Part shown: positions 62,727 through 64,000 of the stretch, piece after piece
Layout of the letters: each line of letters begins with the position of its first letter
How positions within the stretch are numbered: position 1 is the stretch's first letter
Assembly (NCBI GenBank): GCA_903877385.1
Contig: CAIRDP010000054.1
Coordinates: forward strand, 124,001 to 188,000
Origin: an uncultured Bacteroidales bacterium
Lineage (GTDB): Bacteria > Bacteroidota > Bacteroidia > Bacteroidales > FEN-979
DNA length: 64,000 nt
Reading direction: 5' to 3'
Made by a program: the position numbers and the translations under genes
The notes under the pieces: model-generated
Told to the model about the DNA's origin: nothing
Database searches by the model: none
Seen by the model: the letters and a program-made list of their open reading frames with translations, nothing else

Positions 62727-64000
62727 TTACTCCCCGTATTTTACCTTGGTTAAATAGAATACAAACCTTTTATTGTTGCTCTCCAGGGCAACATTTTTTA
62801 TTTCCTGGAACCCTGAACAAAGGAAAAAATTATCGTACCAGGGGATAAGCCCGCTCCTGGTTTCCGCAATGATCACGTCGTCGGGGTATTTTAACTCCAG
62901 TGGGCTGAATTCAAGTTTACCAGTTGTTTCTTCATTGCGGATAAGCTTTGAACCAATCTTCCCCCCGGCACTGTATGCTAAAAGAATCTGATTGCCCTGC
63001 AGCCTGGCAAGCACTTTGGGGCTTAGTTCCGAACTTACCAGGTCCCTCACTTCCACAACATTATCCCACTTTAGCTGTCCCTCGGGGCTGAAAGAAGTGA
63101 TTATTGCCCCTGTAAACCTGTACCCATCGAAAACCGAATATGAATTCGTAAACGGTCTTCCGTAAAAATCAAAATCCGTGAAATTTTCAACATGGTATTG
63201 GTGAGTATAAACTTCCGATACCTGGATGAAATCCCCATTCCGTTCGGCAGGATCATCCAGAAGTACACTGAAATCAACAGAATACTCGCTCACATTTTTG
63301 CTTTTCTTTAAGGCTTTCTTTTTCAGATCAAGAATATCTTTGGCAGTAAGAAGAGTATTGATGCTCTTAAGTTCCAGGAAATTATTAAAGTTCAGATTTT
63401 TCTGAATTCCCTGAACGATCAGGCTGGTGAAAATTCCGGATGATTCATCCGGTTCCTTGTTTTTAGCCGATGATCCTTTTTTAGTAAGCCTGTATGTGCC
63501 GATTACCAGCTCCTCCCCTTTCTGAGTTGTAACAGCCCTGAACGCGGTAAACTCCCTGTCCTGGTTAATGGCGCTGATTTTTACCGACATCATTACTTTC
63601 CCGGTCGTGTCGAAGACCTCGAACCAGTGTTCAGTTTCCTTTTTGCTCACAGCCTTGCTTATAATGGCTTTCAAACTGTAGGAAAGAGTATCAGCCTTAA
63701 ACCAGCGGAATGCTGCAGGGGTTTGACGGTCGATAAGAAAACCCTTGCTGTGATTCGATTTCAGGTCCAGGATTTCAACCGCCGACTGCCCGTTCTTATG
63801 ATTCAGCGCCAGGTATGCATTTCGTCCAAGTACCTGGAAAAAGACAGGTTCAGAATTAGCCGGGACTTTAGTCAGGTTTGGGATAAAATTTCCCGCCTTC
63901 AGCGCTATCCTCACAATTTCAAGAGGCTGGTCCTCGCTATTCTGTTTACCTTTATAGACAAATACCAGCAAAAGGGTATCTCCCGAAAAGCTTTTAAAAC
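62727..64000 (-). CDS. Hypothetical beta-rich protein (N-terminus outside window)
   Basis: The frame stays open to the last base of the window (…FKSFSGDTLLLVFVYKGK), so the start lies beyond 64000; about 424 residues are visible. The sequence is beta-rich with repeated short strands (PVFFQVLGRNAYLALNHKNG, HWFEVFDTTGKVMMSVKIS, GEELVIGTYRLTKKGSSAKN) and a Lys-rich helical stretch (LTAKDILDLKKKALKKSKNV). It may be a propeller-like or exported protein, but no family is recognised, and no sorting domain is seen at its C-terminus (NKRFVFYLTKVKYGE). Confidence 0.75.
   Translation of the reverse strand, partial: FKSFSGDTLLLVFVYKGKQNSEDQPLEIVRIALKAGNFIPNLTKVPANSEPVFFQVLGRNAYLALNHKNGQSAVEILDLKSNHSKGFLIDRQTPAAFRWFKADTLSYSLKAIISKAVSKKETEHWFEVFDTTGKVMMSVKISAINQDREFTAFRAVTTQKGEELVIGTYRLTKKGSSAKNKEPDESSGIFTSLIVQGIQKNLNFNNFLELKSINTLLTAKDILDLKKKALKKSKNVSEYSVDFSVLLDDPAERNGDFIQVSEVYTHQYHVENFTDFDFYGRPFTNSYSVFDGYRFTGAIITSFSPEGQLKWDNVVEVRDLVSSELSPKVLARLQGNQILLAYSAGGKIGSKLIRNEETTGKLEFSPLELKYPDDVIIAETRSGLIPWYDNFFLCSGFQEIKNVALESNNKRFVFYLTKVKYGE

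Overview
The window comes from a member of the Bacteroidota, probably an environmental Bacteroidia-type organism. This rests on a SusC/SusD pair, three type IX secretion (T9SS) cargo proteins plus a PorP/SprF protein, promoters of the form TTG-N18/19-TAnnTTTG, a tRNA gene without an encoded CCA end, and the overall gene complement. Genus-level assignment is not possible from sequence reading alone.

Region 1 (1-23.7 kb) is one long plus-strand polysaccharide utilisation locus (PUL). It follows the C-terminal end of a LuxR-type HTH regulator. The genes are a SusC-like receptor, a SusD-like lipoprotein, an Ig/LamG surface lipoprotein, two glucoamylase-like (GH144-type) proteins, a secreted GH3 beta-glucosidase, a secreted discoidin/(alpha/alpha)6-barrel protein of no clear family, a GPH/MFS sugar transporter with a very large periplasmic insert, a cytoplasmic GH35 enzyme and a cytoplasmic GH94 phosphorylase. 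The combination GH144 + GH3 + GH94 (1,2-beta-oligoglucan phosphorylase size class) + GH35 points to beta-1,2-glucan (sophoro-oligosaccharide) as the substrate. The inferred flow is surface capture and endo-cleavage, periplasmic trimming, import by the MFS carrier, then phosphorolysis and transglycosylation in the cytoplasm.

Region 2 (23.7-37.6 kb) holds a minus-strand trxB-purL-orphan operon. purL carries two in-frame palindromic GGATGC-type repeat insertions. Next come a prokaryotic ionotropic glutamate receptor homologue with a potassium-channel filter, tRNA-Pro(GGG), two T9SS type A cargo proteins (six Ser-Thr-rich/Kre9-like repeats; fourteen propeller repeats), a geranylgeranyl-reductase-like flavoprotein and an OB-fold lipoprotein.

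Region 3 (37.7-42.3 kb) holds a Lys/Cys-rich exported peptide and an SDR / sulfotransferase / DUF1214 / SDR cluster whose substrate is unknown, plausibly a lipid.

Region 4 (42.3-52.1 kb) brings together citrate synthase, aconitase and isocitrate dehydrogenase. A divergent 1557-residue fusion of acyl-CoA synthetase, an unknown region and a GNAT acetyltransferase lies between aconitase and isocitrate dehydrogenase.

Region 5 (52.1-64 kb) is a PorP/SprF gene downstream of a 2957-residue PKD-repeat adhesin-like protein with a T9SS type B end. Its repeats show a three-module super-repeat copied five times. A small lipoprotein and a truncated hypothetical gene close the window.
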